The notes beneath the pieces are model-generated. The model was not told the origin of the DNA, did no database searches, and was given only the letters and a program-made list of their open reading frames with translations. Source: Nocardioides sp. SYSU D00065 (GTDB lineage: Bacteria > Actinomycetota > Actinomycetes > Propionibacteriales > Nocardioidaceae). From it: DNA of 64,000 nt. The position numbers were made by a program, and so were the translations under genes. The DNA lies in contig NZ_JAFMSX010000002.1 of NCBI RefSeq assembly GCF_017916425.1, positions 676,413 through 740,412 of the forward strand, given 5' to 3'. Shown piece by piece: positions 56,672 to 64,000 of the stretch. Within the stretch, counting starts at the first letter, position 1. Each line of letters opens with the position of its first letter.

Positions 56672-57590
56672 GCCGGTGGTGAGCGCGGGGTCCGTGGGAC
56701 CGGCCCGTCGTACCGAGGGCGACCTCGCGGCCCTGCCGCTGGCCCCGCCGGCAGCAACCGGGCTGCGCGAGGTCGTGCGCCGCCGCTACCTGCTCGGCAT
56801 GCTGGTCCGCAACACGATCAAGTCCCGCTACCAGGGCACGGTGCTGGGGTGGGTGTGGAGCTACCTGCAGCCGGCGATCCGGTTCTGCATGTTCTACTTC
56901 CTGTTCCAGGTGATGATCGGGCGCGGTGAGGGCACGATCGAGAACTTCGCGATCCACCTGTTCGCCGGCATGGTGATCGTCCACTTCTTCACCGAGACGT
57001 TCAACGGCGGCACCCAGTCGCTGGTGCAGAATCGGTCGCTCATCACGAAGCTGCCGGTGCCGCGGGAGATGTTTCCGGTGGCGCGGATGCTGGTCGCGGG
57101 CTGGCACACCATCCCGATGCTCATCATCCTGGTCGTGCCGTGCATCGCGCTCGGCTGGCGACCCGACCTCGAGGGGATCGCCGCCGCTCTGCTGGGCTTC
57201 GCTCTCGCCGCCGCGCTCGGCCTGGCCCTCGGCCTGGTCTTCAGCGTGGGCAACGTGTTCATGCGCGACATCGGCAAGGTCGCGCAGACCCTGACGCAGT
57301 TCGTGACCTTCAGCGTCCCGATGATGTACCCGTTCACGCTGGTCCACGAACGCTTCGGCGACCCGTGGTCGGGCTACTACCTCCTCAACCCGATGGCCGA
57401 GGCGGTCCTGCTCATCCAGCGCGGCTTCTGGACCGGCACGACGAGCGACCCGTCTGCCACCGCGGCCGCGCACCTTCCCGACCACCTGTTCACGCGCGGC
57501 CTGATCATGACCGGCGTCTCCGTCGTGCTGCTCGTGCTGGCCCAGCGGCTGTTCTCGCGGCTCGAGGCCAAGGTCCCGGAGCGACTCTGA
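56661..57590 (+). CDS. wzm: ABC-2 polysaccharide export permease (Wzm)
   Basis: 309 residues, with six predicted helices in an ABC-2 fold (RFCMFYFLFQVMIG; FAIHLFAGMVIVHFFTETF; MLIILVVPCIALGW; LLGFALAAALGLALGLVFSVGN; and two late ones). The amphipathic N-terminal IKSRYQGTVLGWVWSYLQPA is the Wzm/RfbD hallmark. It pairs with the downstream ATPase. The GTG at 56661 overlaps the GlfT2 end by eleven bases. Rv3783 of M. tuberculosis is the analogue; it moves the lipid-linked galactan across the membrane. Confidence 0.92.
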
Positions 57591-58357
57591 TGACGACGAT
57601 GATCCAGGTCGAGCACGCGACCAAGGCGTTCACCCTGTCCTACCAGCGCTCGCTCAAGCAGACCGTGCTGGCGAAGGCTCGCGGCCGCAAGACGCACGAC
57701 ACCTTCAACGCCGTCGACGACGTCACGTTCACGGTCAAGGAGGGCGAGTCCGTCGGGCTGATGGGCCTCAACGGATCGGGCAAGTCGACGCTGCTCAAGC
57801 TGATCAGCGGCGTCATGCGCCCCGACTCAGGCACCGTGCTGACCCGCGGCCGGATCGCCGGCCTCATCGCGACTGGCACCGGGTTCGACAACAACCTGAG
57901 CGGTCGCGAGAACCTCTACCTCAACGCCGCGATCCTCGGGATGTCGCGCGCCGAGACGGATCGCAAGTTCGACGAGATCGTCGACTTCGCCGACCTCGGC
58001 AAGTTCCTCGACACCGACGTGGCCTACTACAGCTCCGGCATGCGGGCGCGGCTCGGCTTCTCGGTCGCGGTCAACGTCGACGCCGACATCTTCATCGCCG
58101 ACGAGGCACTGGCGGTGGGGGACCGGCCCTTCAAGCGCAAGTGCAAGAAGCGCATGGACGAGATCGTGAAGTCCGGCGTCACGATGTTCTACGTCTCGCA
58201 CGCCCCCGGATCCGTACGCAACCTGTGCAACCGCGTGCTCGTCATGGAGAGCGGCCGGCTGGCCTTCGACGGCGACGTCGAGGAGGGCATCGCCTACCTG
58301 CACTACGACGACGGCGACGACGACGGTGAGGACGACGGCCTCGGCGCTGACATCTGA
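57590..58357 (+). CDS. wzt: ABC polysaccharide export ATPase (Wzt)
   Basis: 255 residues. Walker A GLNGSGKSTLLK, signature YYSSGMRARLGF (instead of LSGGQ, as usual for Wzt), Walker B FIADEALAVGD. It lacks the C-terminal carbohydrate-binding domain of O-antigen Wzt, as does Rv3781, so substrate length control would lie elsewhere. The C-terminus is Asp/Gly/Glu-rich (DDGDDDGEDDG). The ATG shares bases with the permease stop (TGATG). It is the last gene of the galactan operon; a hairpin repeat follows 16 bases after the stop. Confidence 0.93.
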   Translation: MTTMIQVEHATKAFTLSYQRSLKQTVLAKARGRKTHDTFNAVDDVTFTVKEGESVGLMGLNGSGKSTLLKLISGVMRPDSGTVLTRGRIAGLIATGTGFDNNLSGRENLYLNAAILGMSRAETDRKFDEIVDFADLGKFLDTDVAYYSSGMRARLGFSVAVNVDADIFIADEALAVGDRPFKRKCKKRMDEIVKSGVTMFYVSHAPGSVRNLCNRVLVMESGRLAFDGDVEEGIAYLHYDDGDDDGEDDGLGADI

Positions 58358-58372
58358 GCCCTCCAGCCCCGC

Positions 58373-58430
58373 GCGAGCGGTGTCCGAGCCACATTCGCGA
58401 GCGACGCGACGTGGCTGGGGCACCGCTCGC
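58373..58430. repeat. Solo hairpin repeat related to the 62-bp array
   Basis: Perfect 10-base ends GCGAGCGGTG and CACCGCTCGC; inner arms AGCCAC and GTGGCT separated by an 18-base loop. It shares AGCGGTG, GAGCCACATTCG and CACCGC with the units at 22464-22762, but has longer ends. It lies between the Wzt stop and the amidase promoter and could end the galactan operon transcript. It shows that this family is dispersed in the genome. Confidence 0.85.
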
Positions 58431-58459
58431 AGCGTTCCTGAGGCATTGTGGGTGAGAAT

Positions 58460-58503
58460 TACATGGATGTAACGGCGTGTCGGCTGGAAATTACACGCTT
58501 GTA
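58460..58503. promoter_or_regulatory. Twin TACA-N4-TGTA operators upstream of the amidase
   Basis: Site 1 TACA-TGGA-TGTA (58460-58471, with flanking T/A making a 14-base palindrome) and site 2 TACA-CGCT-TGTA (58492-58503). They are 32 bases apart, about three helical turns, and are among the most AT-rich bases in the window. Confidence 0.6.
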
Positions 58504-58522
58504 GTTACTCAGAAACTCTTCC

Positions 58523-58545
58523 GTGACTGGTGTGACTGCTGTGAA
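58523..58545. promoter_or_regulatory. Three 9-base direct repeats upstream of the amidase
   Basis: GTGAC, four bases, GTGAC, four bases, GTGAA. A direct-repeat spacing of nine bases resembles sites of MtrA-type response regulators, which control wall hydrolases in actinobacteria. That assignment is a guess. Confidence 0.4.
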
Positions 58546-58592
58546 ACTCCTGCCTTGTGTGACCTTCCCCCACACAGGAGTTGGACTTTCTC

Positions 58593-61343
58593 ATGCGACC
58601 TCTTCAGGCCCGTGTCGTCACCCTCTGCCAGCAGGTGCTGGCCCTGGGCGTCGTCCTCGTCGTCCTCACCCCCGCCTCCGGCGTGGTGTCCCTCGACATC
58701 GTGGGTGAGCACCCCGACGAGCAGACCGCCCCGCGCGACCAGGGCGACCAGGCCGCTCCGGCGGAGCTGGTGGCGGCCACCGTCCCGACCTCCTCGGTGA
58801 CGCCCACCGTCACCGAGGTGCCTCTGACCGCCATGGACGGCGGCTTCGCCGGCCTGCGCGGGCGCACCGTCGCCGACGGCGCCAGCCAGGCCCGCGTGCA
58901 GAGCAAGCCGCAGGCGGTCGCCGGCTTCGCCGCGATCGGCGTGACCTGGCGCCACGGCCAGGAGATCGAGGACGACCAGATCTCCCTGCGGGTGCGCACC
59001 CGCACCGGTGCGGAGTGGAGCGACTGGGAGACCCTGGAGTACCACGACGAGCACGGCCCGGACCCGGACAGCGCCGAGGCGGCCGCCGCCCGGCCCGGCA
59101 CCGAGCCGCTGTTCGTCGGGGAGGTCGACGACGTCCAGGTGAAGGCGAGCACCGACGGTGTCGCCCTTCCCGACGACCTCTCGCTCGCCCTCGTGGACCC
59201 CGGCTCCGCCAAGGGGAGCCAGACCGAGGCGCCGGCCGACCGGCCCGCGCCGAGCACCGACCCGGACGGCACCGCGGCGTACGAGCAGGACTACGCCGAG
59301 CAGGGCGACATGACCGCGTCCGGGTCCGACGGGATCCAGCTGCAGGCGGCCACCACGAGTGCCGCGGCCAAGCGTGCCGTCGCGCAGCCCACGATCTTCT
59401 CGCGGGCCCAGTGGGGCGCCGACGAGGGCATCCGCGACAAGGGCTCCCTGCGCTACGGCTCGATCAGCGCCGGCTTCGTCCACCACACGGTCAACGCCAA
59501 CGAGTACTCCGAGGCCCAGGTGCCGGCGATCATCCGCAGCATCTACGCCTACCACGTGAAGTCCCGAGGCTGGAGCGACATCGGCTACAACTTCCTCGTC
59601 GACCGGTTCGGCCGCATCTGGGAGGGCCGCTACGGCGGCATCGACAAGCCGGTCGTGGGCGCCCACACGCTCAACTACAACGACTACTCGTTCGCGATGT
59701 CGGCCATCGGCAACTTCGACGTCGTGCAGCCTCCGGACGTGATGCTGCGCGCCTACGGCCAGCTGTTCGCGTGGAAGCTGTCGCTGCACGGGGTCAATCC
59801 CGCCTCGACGTCGCAGAAGGTCGGCCGCGGCACGTTCGCGGCCATCAACGGCCACCGCGACGCCGGGTCCACCGCGTGCCCGGGCAAGTACCTCTACGCG
59901 CAGCTCCCGCTGATCCGCACGTACGCCACGCAGCAGGCGCCCGTCGGGCCGACGCCGGTGCAGGTCTCCGAGCCCAGCCCGCAGAACAACCTGGCCGGTT
60001 CGGCCTACCCCGACCTGGTGGTGCGCCGCGCAGCGGACGGCCGCGGCCTCGTGCTGCCCAGCGGGGGCCTGACGTCGTTCCAGCAGCGCACGGTGGTCGG
60101 CAAGAAGGGCTGGGACGATCGGGCCGACGTGCTGGTCTCGCCCGACCTCACCGGCGACGGCGTCGTCGACCTGGTCACGGTCGACACGTCGGGCATGGTT
60201 CGCATCCGCGAGGGCCGCGGGGGCGGCAAGTTCGGGGACACGAAGCGCAAGCTCCGGCTGCGCGGCTACTCCCTCATCACCGCGGTCGGCGACATCAACG
60301 GCGACGGACGCAACGACCTCGTGGCCCGGTTCAAGGGCCGCCTCACGACGCTGCTCGCCACCGCCAAGGGCGGCTTCGACCGCAAGGTGACGCGCAAGGG
60401 CTACGGCAACTACCGCCAGCTCATCGGCGCCGGCGACGTCGACGGCGACGGCCGAGCGGACCTGCTCCTGCGCACCAAGAACCGGCTCCTGCTGCAGCGC
60501 GGCTACGGCACGGGACGCTTCGCTCCTCCGCAGCGGGTGGCCGGGTCGTGGCGCGGCTACAACCGGCTGGTCGGGGGAGACTTCAACGGCGACGGCAGGT
60601 CCGACCTGGTGGCGCGCTCGGCCAACGGCAAGATCTGGCTGCTGCCGGGCCGCGGCGACGCGACGTACGGCGCCGCACTGGGGCCGGCCGCGAACCTCAA
60701 GTCGATGCGCATGCTCACCGGCGCCCAGCTCGTCGGCGGTCCCGGCGGTGACCTCGTCGGAGTGTCCGGGCGCAGCCTGGTCGTGATCGCCAACCGGGAC
60801 ACCTTCGAGCTCGGGGCCCCCGTCGACACCGGCGTGTCCTTCGCCGGGATGACCCGCATCCTCAACGCCGGCGACGTCAACGCCGACGGCAACGGAGACG
60901 TGCTGACCGTCGACGCCGCTGGCCGGCTTTTGTTGTTCGCCGGCAACGGCACCGGCGCCCTGGCGGCCCCTACCGCCATCGGCAACGGCTGGAACGGCAT
61001 CCCGGACCTCGAGGCGGTCGGTGACGTGACCGGCGACGGGCGTCCGGACCTGATGGGCACGCCCGCCAGCGGCCGGCTGTCGGTGTGGCCGGGGGTCGTG
61101 GGGGGCTTCGGCAGCGCCGTACCCGTCGCCGGCCGGGTCCAGGCCCGCCCCGGGCTGCCGGGCGACCTGTCGGCCTACGACTGGGTGCTCCAGGTGCAGG
61201 ACATGCAGCTCAAGGGCCCGGGCGACTACGTCGTGCGCAACCGGTCCAACGGCCTCGCCTACGTCTTCGACGGGCGCAAGTCCGGCGTCTCGGGCCCGCG
61301 CGTGCTGGCCGAGGGGATGGGGGCCTACGACCTGGCGGGGTGA
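58593..61343 (+). CDS. Secreted PGRP/N-acetylmuramoyl-L-alanine amidase with FG-GAP repeats
   Basis: 916 residues. Signal peptide (residues 1-35), a beta-rich linker region, then a PGRP-type amidase domain at about 270-446: RAQWGADE start, the first zinc His in GFVHHTVNANEY, the second in NGHRDAGSTACPG with its Cys, and YNFLVDRFGRIWEGRYGG. From about 470 to 826 there are six FG-GAP/VCBS blocks with Ca-loop cores (DLTGDGVVDL; DINGDGRNDL; DVDGDGRADL; DFNGDGRSDL; DVNADGNGDV; DVTGDGRPDL). It should cleave peptidoglycan outside the cell. The ATG at 58593 follows AGGAG by twelve bases; a TTG at 58581 directly abuts that site. Confidence 0.93.
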   Translation: MRPLQARVVTLCQQVLALGVVLVVLTPASGVVSLDIVGEHPDEQTAPRDQGDQAAPAELVAATVPTSSVTPTVTEVPLTAMDGGFAGLRGRTVADGASQARVQSKPQAVAGFAAIGVTWRHGQEIEDDQISLRVRTRTGAEWSDWETLEYHDEHGPDPDSAEAAAARPGTEPLFVGEVDDVQVKASTDGVALPDDLSLALVDPGSAKGSQTEAPADRPAPSTDPDGTAAYEQDYAEQGDMTASGSDGIQLQAATTSAAAKRAVAQPTIFSRAQWGADEGIRDKGSLRYGSISAGFVHHTVNANEYSEAQVPAIIRSIYAYHVKSRGWSDIGYNFLVDRFGRIWEGRYGGIDKPVVGAHTLNYNDYSFAMSAIGNFDVVQPPDVMLRAYGQLFAWKLSLHGVNPASTSQKVGRGTFAAINGHRDAGSTACPGKYLYAQLPLIRTYATQQAPVGPTPVQVSEPSPQNNLAGSAYPDLVVRRAADGRGLVLPSGGLTSFQQRTVVGKKGWDDRADVLVSPDLTGDGVVDLVTVDTSGMVRIREGRGGGKFGDTKRKLRLRGYSLITAVGDINGDGRNDLVARFKGRLTTLLATAKGGFDRKVTRKGYGNYRQLIGAGDVDGDGRADLLLRTKNRLLLQRGYGTGRFAPPQRVAGSWRGYNRLVGGDFNGDGRSDLVARSANGKIWLLPGRGDATYGAALGPAANLKSMRMLTGAQLVGGPGGDLVGVSGRSLVVIANRDTFELGAPVDTGVSFAGMTRILNAGDVNADGNGDVLTVDAAGRLLLFAGNGTGALAAPTAIGNGWNGIPDLEAVGDVTGDGRPDLMGTPASGRLSVWPGVVGGFGSAVPVAGRVQARPGLPGDLSAYDWVLQVQDMQLKGPGDYVVRNRSNGLAYVFDGRKSGVSGPRVLAEGMGAYDLAG

Positions 61344-61361
61344 TCCGCGAGAGGAACGCGG

Positions 61362-62087
61362 TCAGGCCCTGGCCGTCGCCCGTTCGGCGTCGTGGACGTC
61401 GTCGAGGCGAGCCGGGTCCGGGTTGCGGACGAGGACCAGCGAGCCGCCTCGTGCGAGGGGCTCGGTGAAGGTGGCCGTTCCTGGTGGGGAAGCCGGGTCG
61501 GTCACCGACAGGAGACGGCCGCCGTCGGTGAGGAGACTCCCGGCGGCGGCCGTCAGGTCGTTGCGAGGCGCGAGCGTGAACAGCTCGCCGAGGCTGAGGT
61601 CGTCGGTGGCCGGGTCGTCGTCCGTGGGCGGGTCCCAGGCGGTGAAGCCGTCGGGCTGGGACCAGATCTCCACGCCGACGTCGTGCACCCCGGCGGGCAG
61701 CGGCTCGGCGAACCGCACCCCGAGCGGCCGCAGGCTGCAAGCCAGCACCGGCAGCGCCGCCGCCTGCGGCGCCCACGCGTCCAGCGTCTCGGGGCCGCAC
61801 ACCACGGCGTCCGGCTGGTCGGACGTGGTGACGCGCAGGCCGACCGTCCAGGCGGCGCCGAGGAACACCGTGGACAGCCAGTGCGGCGGCAGGTCGATGC
61901 GCAGCGACATGCCCCGCTCGAGGTCGGCCACGTCGGTCAGCAGCCCCGAGGCCTTGGCCACCCAGTTGGCGTACGTCGTGACCGACAGCTCGACCCGCTC
62001 GTCGGTGGCGTGGTCGTAGAACGTCACCAGCGGACGACCGGGGTCCCGCCGCAGCTGGGCGGCGAGGACCTCGGCGAACGTCGTCAC
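61362..62087 (-). CDS. TIGR03089 family protein
   Basis: 241 residues. The N-terminus (RRDPGRPLVTFYDHATDERVELS followed by TYANWVAKASGLL, described separately) resembles the start of AMP-binding acyl-CoA synthetases, but the chain ends before the ATP site, which is the definition of TIGR03089. Its function is unknown; it may be a regulatory or vestigial AMP-binding-like domain. It is found in most actinobacteria near LCP and F420 genes. GTG start, 24 bases after the DUF3105 stop, so possibly co-transcribed with it. Confidence 0.82.
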   Translation of the reverse strand: MTTFAEVLAAQLRRDPGRPLVTFYDHATDERVELSVTTYANWVAKASGLLTDVADLERGMSLRIDLPPHWLSTVFLGAAWTVGLRVTTSDQPDAVVCGPETLDAWAPQAAALPVLACSLRPLGVRFAEPLPAGVHDVGVEIWSQPDGFTAWDPPTDDDPATDDLSLGELFTLAPRNDLTAAAGSLLTDGGRLLSVTDPASPPGTATFTEPLARGGSLVLVRNPDPARLDDVHDAERATARA

Positions 62088-62111
62088 GGGGGCGGTGCTG
62101 TCAGGCGCGCC

Positions 62112-62849
62112 TCAGAGGACGGCCGGCTCCGAGGAATCCATGTAGGGGTACTTCTCCATGAACGCGTCGAGCGCCTCGCCGCTGGGAGCCGAGCAGTACT
62201 GCCACACGCCGACCTGCTTCTCGGGGTCGGTCTCGCCGACGCCACCGACCGACCAGTGCGTGAGGGCGACGTGCTGGCCCTTGGGGAACGGCTCGCCGTC
62301 CTCGGAGGTCCACGGCACGGCCTTGAACTTGTCCCGCAGGTTGGTCGTGCTCGACAGCTTGGAGGCGATGCCGCGCAGGTCGTCCATCATCTCGGGGTCG
62401 TCGGCGACCGTCTCGTCGTACCACAGGATCGTGTAGCCGTGCTCCAGGTTGTGCACGAGCTCGCCGAGCTCGGGACGGTCGGAGGCGGTGTAGAGCTTGC
62501 GGTCGATCGTGTCCCACATGTTCCAGTGCTGGCCGAACGCGGGAGGCGCCTCCGGGTAGGACAGCGGGGTGCCGACGTCGACGTGCTCCTGGTTGCCGGT
62601 GGCCTTCTTGGTGGTGATCTTCTCGCAGGCGTCCGCCGGGGCGCCGATGTCGCTCAGCGAGGCCGAGGCGTAGGCGCGCAGGTCGTACCAGTCCTTGACC
62701 GGCTTGAACGCGGCGGCGCCGACGATGAGCACGGCGATGGTGACGCACACGCCCACGATCGCCATGCCCCGCCGGTTCTCGGCGCGGGACTGCTGGGAGC
62801 GGATGGAGTCGATGACCGCCTGACGGTCGGTCTTTGCCTTCTTGGCCAC
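62112..62849 (-). CDS. DUF3105 domain, single-pass membrane protein
   Basis: 245 residues. The first 30 residues are basic, then one helix (MAIVGVCVTIAVLIVGAAAF), then an extracytoplasmic domain with the DUF3105 motifs FGQHWNMWD and LEHGYTILWYDE, including conserved His and Cys (ACEKI, QYCSAP). The function is unknown. The GTG start lies 48 bases after fbiB on the same strand. No promoter or ribosome site is obvious. Confidence 0.85.
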   Translation of the reverse strand: MAKKAKTDRQAVIDSIRSQQSRAENRRGMAIVGVCVTIAVLIVGAAAFKPVKDWYDLRAYASASLSDIGAPADACEKITTKKATGNQEHVDVGTPLSYPEAPPAFGQHWNMWDTIDRKLYTASDRPELGELVHNLEHGYTILWYDETVADDPEMMDDLRGIASKLSSTTNLRDKFKAVPWTSEDGEPFPKGQHVALTHWSVGGVGETDPEKQVGVWQYCSAPSGEALDAFMEKYPYMDSSEPAVL

Positions 62850-62897
62850 GGTGCTCGGCGTCTCTCGGTTCGGTGGGGCGGGCTGCGGTGGCAGAGT

Positions 62898-63920
62898 CTA
62901 CGTACTCACGGGTGATACGTGGCACACGACGCCACTCCGCCCCGTCTGCCAGTCCCGGATCCGCCACCCGTGGGCGAAGCAGACGGCGTCGACGGCGAGG
63001 CGGTCAGAGGCCGCCGGCAGGCGCACCACGGCCCGCTGCGGATCGTCGTCGAAGGACGTCGACAGCGTCGACGCGCGCGCCCGCCCGTGGCCCACGACGC
63101 GGCTGAGCGCCGCGTGCAGCTCCGCCAGGGGCGCCGGCTCACCGAACGGAGCCCGGTCCTCCTCCTCGCCCGCCAGGGCCCGTACGACGGCCTCGCGGGC
63201 GCCCCACCCGAACAGGTCACCGCCGTCGGGCCGGACGAGGGCGGCGGCGCCGGGCCCGTCGTCGCCGGGCGGAAGCACGAGGTCGCCGCGCCCGCGCACG
63301 ACGGCGACGGGTCGGCGCGCCAGCTTGCCCTGGGCGAGCTCGGCGGCGCCCGCGATCTCGTCGGCCACCGCGGGCAGAGTGACCGCGAGGGGGTTGCCGT
63401 GCGGGTCGGTGCGACCGGCGAAGTCCTCGGCGACCACCAGGCCGGCCGCGCCGATCGCGATGTCGGTCTGGCCGACGCGCCAGGCGCGGCCGGCGGTGTC
63501 GGTGACGACCACGGCGACGTTGGTCCCGGTGCGCCGGTGGATCTCTTGCCGCAGCCCGCGCGCCGAGCGGTCGGGATCGAGGGGGAGCAGGACGATCGAG
63601 CCCGCGGCGACGTTGGAGGCGTCGACTCCGGCCGCTGCCATGGTGAGCCCCAGCCGGTGGCGCACGATCCGCGTCGCCCCGCGCCGCGCGACGACGCGGA
63701 GCGTCTCCTCGTCCACGGCGGCCTCGCGGTCGCCGACGCGTGCGCGGCCCTCGGCCTTGCTCACCACCTTGCTGGTGACGCACACGACGTCGCCGTCGGC
63801 GAGCGCGGCGCCCTCGCCCGGACCGCGCTCCTCGAGACCGGCCAGGAGGATGCCGGCCAGGTCGTCGCCGGCGACGACCTCGGGCAGGCCGTCGGGCGCC
63901 CAGACCTCGAGCCGGCTCAC
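62898..63920 (-). CDS. fbiB: Coenzyme F420-0:L-glutamate ligase (single-domain FbiB/CofE)
   Basis: 340 residues. The CofE domain (residues about 1-245) shows DGDVVCVTSKVVSKAEGR, the metal site DPDRSARGLRQEIHRRTG and GNPLAVTLPAVADEIAGAAELAQGK in parts; it adds glutamates to F420-0. M. tuberculosis FbiB has a C-terminal nitroreductase-type domain that reduces dehydro-F420-0; here only a 95-residue Arg/Ala-rich tail follows, without its FMN motifs. The GTG at 63920 overlaps the fbiA stop by four bases. GTG at 63929 is an alternative start. Confidence 0.88.
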   Translation of the reverse strand: MSRLEVWAPDGLPEVVAGDDLAGILLAGLEERGPGEGAALADGDVVCVTSKVVSKAEGRARVGDREAAVDEETLRVVARRGATRIVRHRLGLTMAAAGVDASNVAAGSIVLLPLDPDRSARGLRQEIHRRTGTNVAVVVTDTAGRAWRVGQTDIAIGAAGLVVAEDFAGRTDPHGNPLAVTLPAVADEIAGAAELAQGKLARRPVAVVRGRGDLVLPPGDDGPGAAALVRPDGGDLFGWGAREAVVRALAGEEEDRAPFGEPAPLAELHAALSRVVGHGRARASTLSTSFDDDPQRAVVRLPAASDRLAVDAVCFAHGWRIRDWQTGRSGVVCHVSPVST

Positions 63921-64000
63921 GCCGGCCACGCCAGCGACACGGCGGCGGCTGCCATGGCAGCCGTCGCGTCGTGGTCGGACATCATCAGCGGGACGGCGCG
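63917..64000 (-). CDS. fbiA: 2-phospho-L-lactate transferase, C-terminal end (runs off the window)
   Basis: Only the last 27 residues are in the window. They read PLMMSDHDATAAMAAAA, matching the C-terminus of FbiA/CofD, which joins the lactyl or phosphoenolpyruvyl phosphate to Fo. The stop overlaps the fbiB start (GTGA), the usual fbiA-fbiB operon order. The rest lies beyond 64000. Confidence 0.8.
   Translation of the reverse strand, partial: RAVPLMMSDHDATAAMAAAAVSLAWPA

Noticed and set aside
58581..58592. TTG at 58581 as the amidase start
   Set aside because: It abuts the AGGAG ribosome site with no spacing; the ATG at 58593 gives a normal signal peptide.

Overview
The window is very GC-rich, densely packed DNA from a high-GC Gram-positive bacterium (Actinomycetota). 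GTG starts, 4-bp start/stop overlaps and start codons placed directly behind a -10 box are common. Coenzyme F420 genes, an acyl-CoA carboxylase with an epsilon subunit, LytR-CpsA-Psr proteins and a galactofuran locus all point the same way. From memory, the order lpdA - nei - accA3 - maf - accE - accD - birA - PH protein - purK - purE - acyl-CoA dehydrogenase - LCP - TIGR03089 - fbiB - fbiA follows the Mycobacterium tuberculosis Rv3303c to Rv3261 backbone, interrupted by accessory blocks. The style fits a Nocardioides-like genus (Propionibacteriales); that assignment is inference. I count 61 protein genes, two of them cut by the window ends. I see no rRNA, tRNA, CRISPR array, insertion sequence or prophage.

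Layout. 0-14.3 kb: quinone reductase, Nei glycosylase, SpoIID-type and SGNH secreted proteins, pyruvate carboxylase, an epimerase facing its TetR regulator, an FAD dehydrogenase, biotin carboxylase AccA3 and a divergent acyl-CoA dehydrogenase. 14.3-20.1 kb: YnfA, a NarL-type two-component system, a NatAB-like ABC exporter and two small membrane proteins. 20.1-32.7 kb: Maf, a DUF885 hydrolase, a five-unit 62-bp hairpin array, AccE, AccD, BirA, a PH-domain protein, an adenylate cyclase, an orphan winged helix, PurK, PurE, ArfB, a Gfo/Idh/MocA oxidoreductase, glutamate dehydrogenase and a CoA-binding protein.

32.7-47.4 kb is more accessory: acyl-CoA dehydrogenase, an RND exporter plus a PAP2 protein facing a MarR regulator, an arsenic operon with an ArsR-ArsC fusion, a MerR/GyrI regulator, a YcnI-CopCD copper block and a PadR-DUF1707 pair. 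47.4-61.3 kb is a cell-envelope locus: two LCP ligase-like proteins, two small GT2 enzymes, UDP-galactopyranose mutase, GlfT2, a Wzm/Wzt exporter and a secreted PGRP-type amidase with FG-GAP repeats. These genes together would make, export and attach a galactofuran polymer. The window ends with TIGR03089, DUF3105, FbiB and the tail of FbiA.

The main unexplained structures are the 62-bp hairpin array (22464-22762) with a solo relative at 58373-58430, several near-perfect palindromes in divergent promoters, and a recurring leaderless promoter signature.
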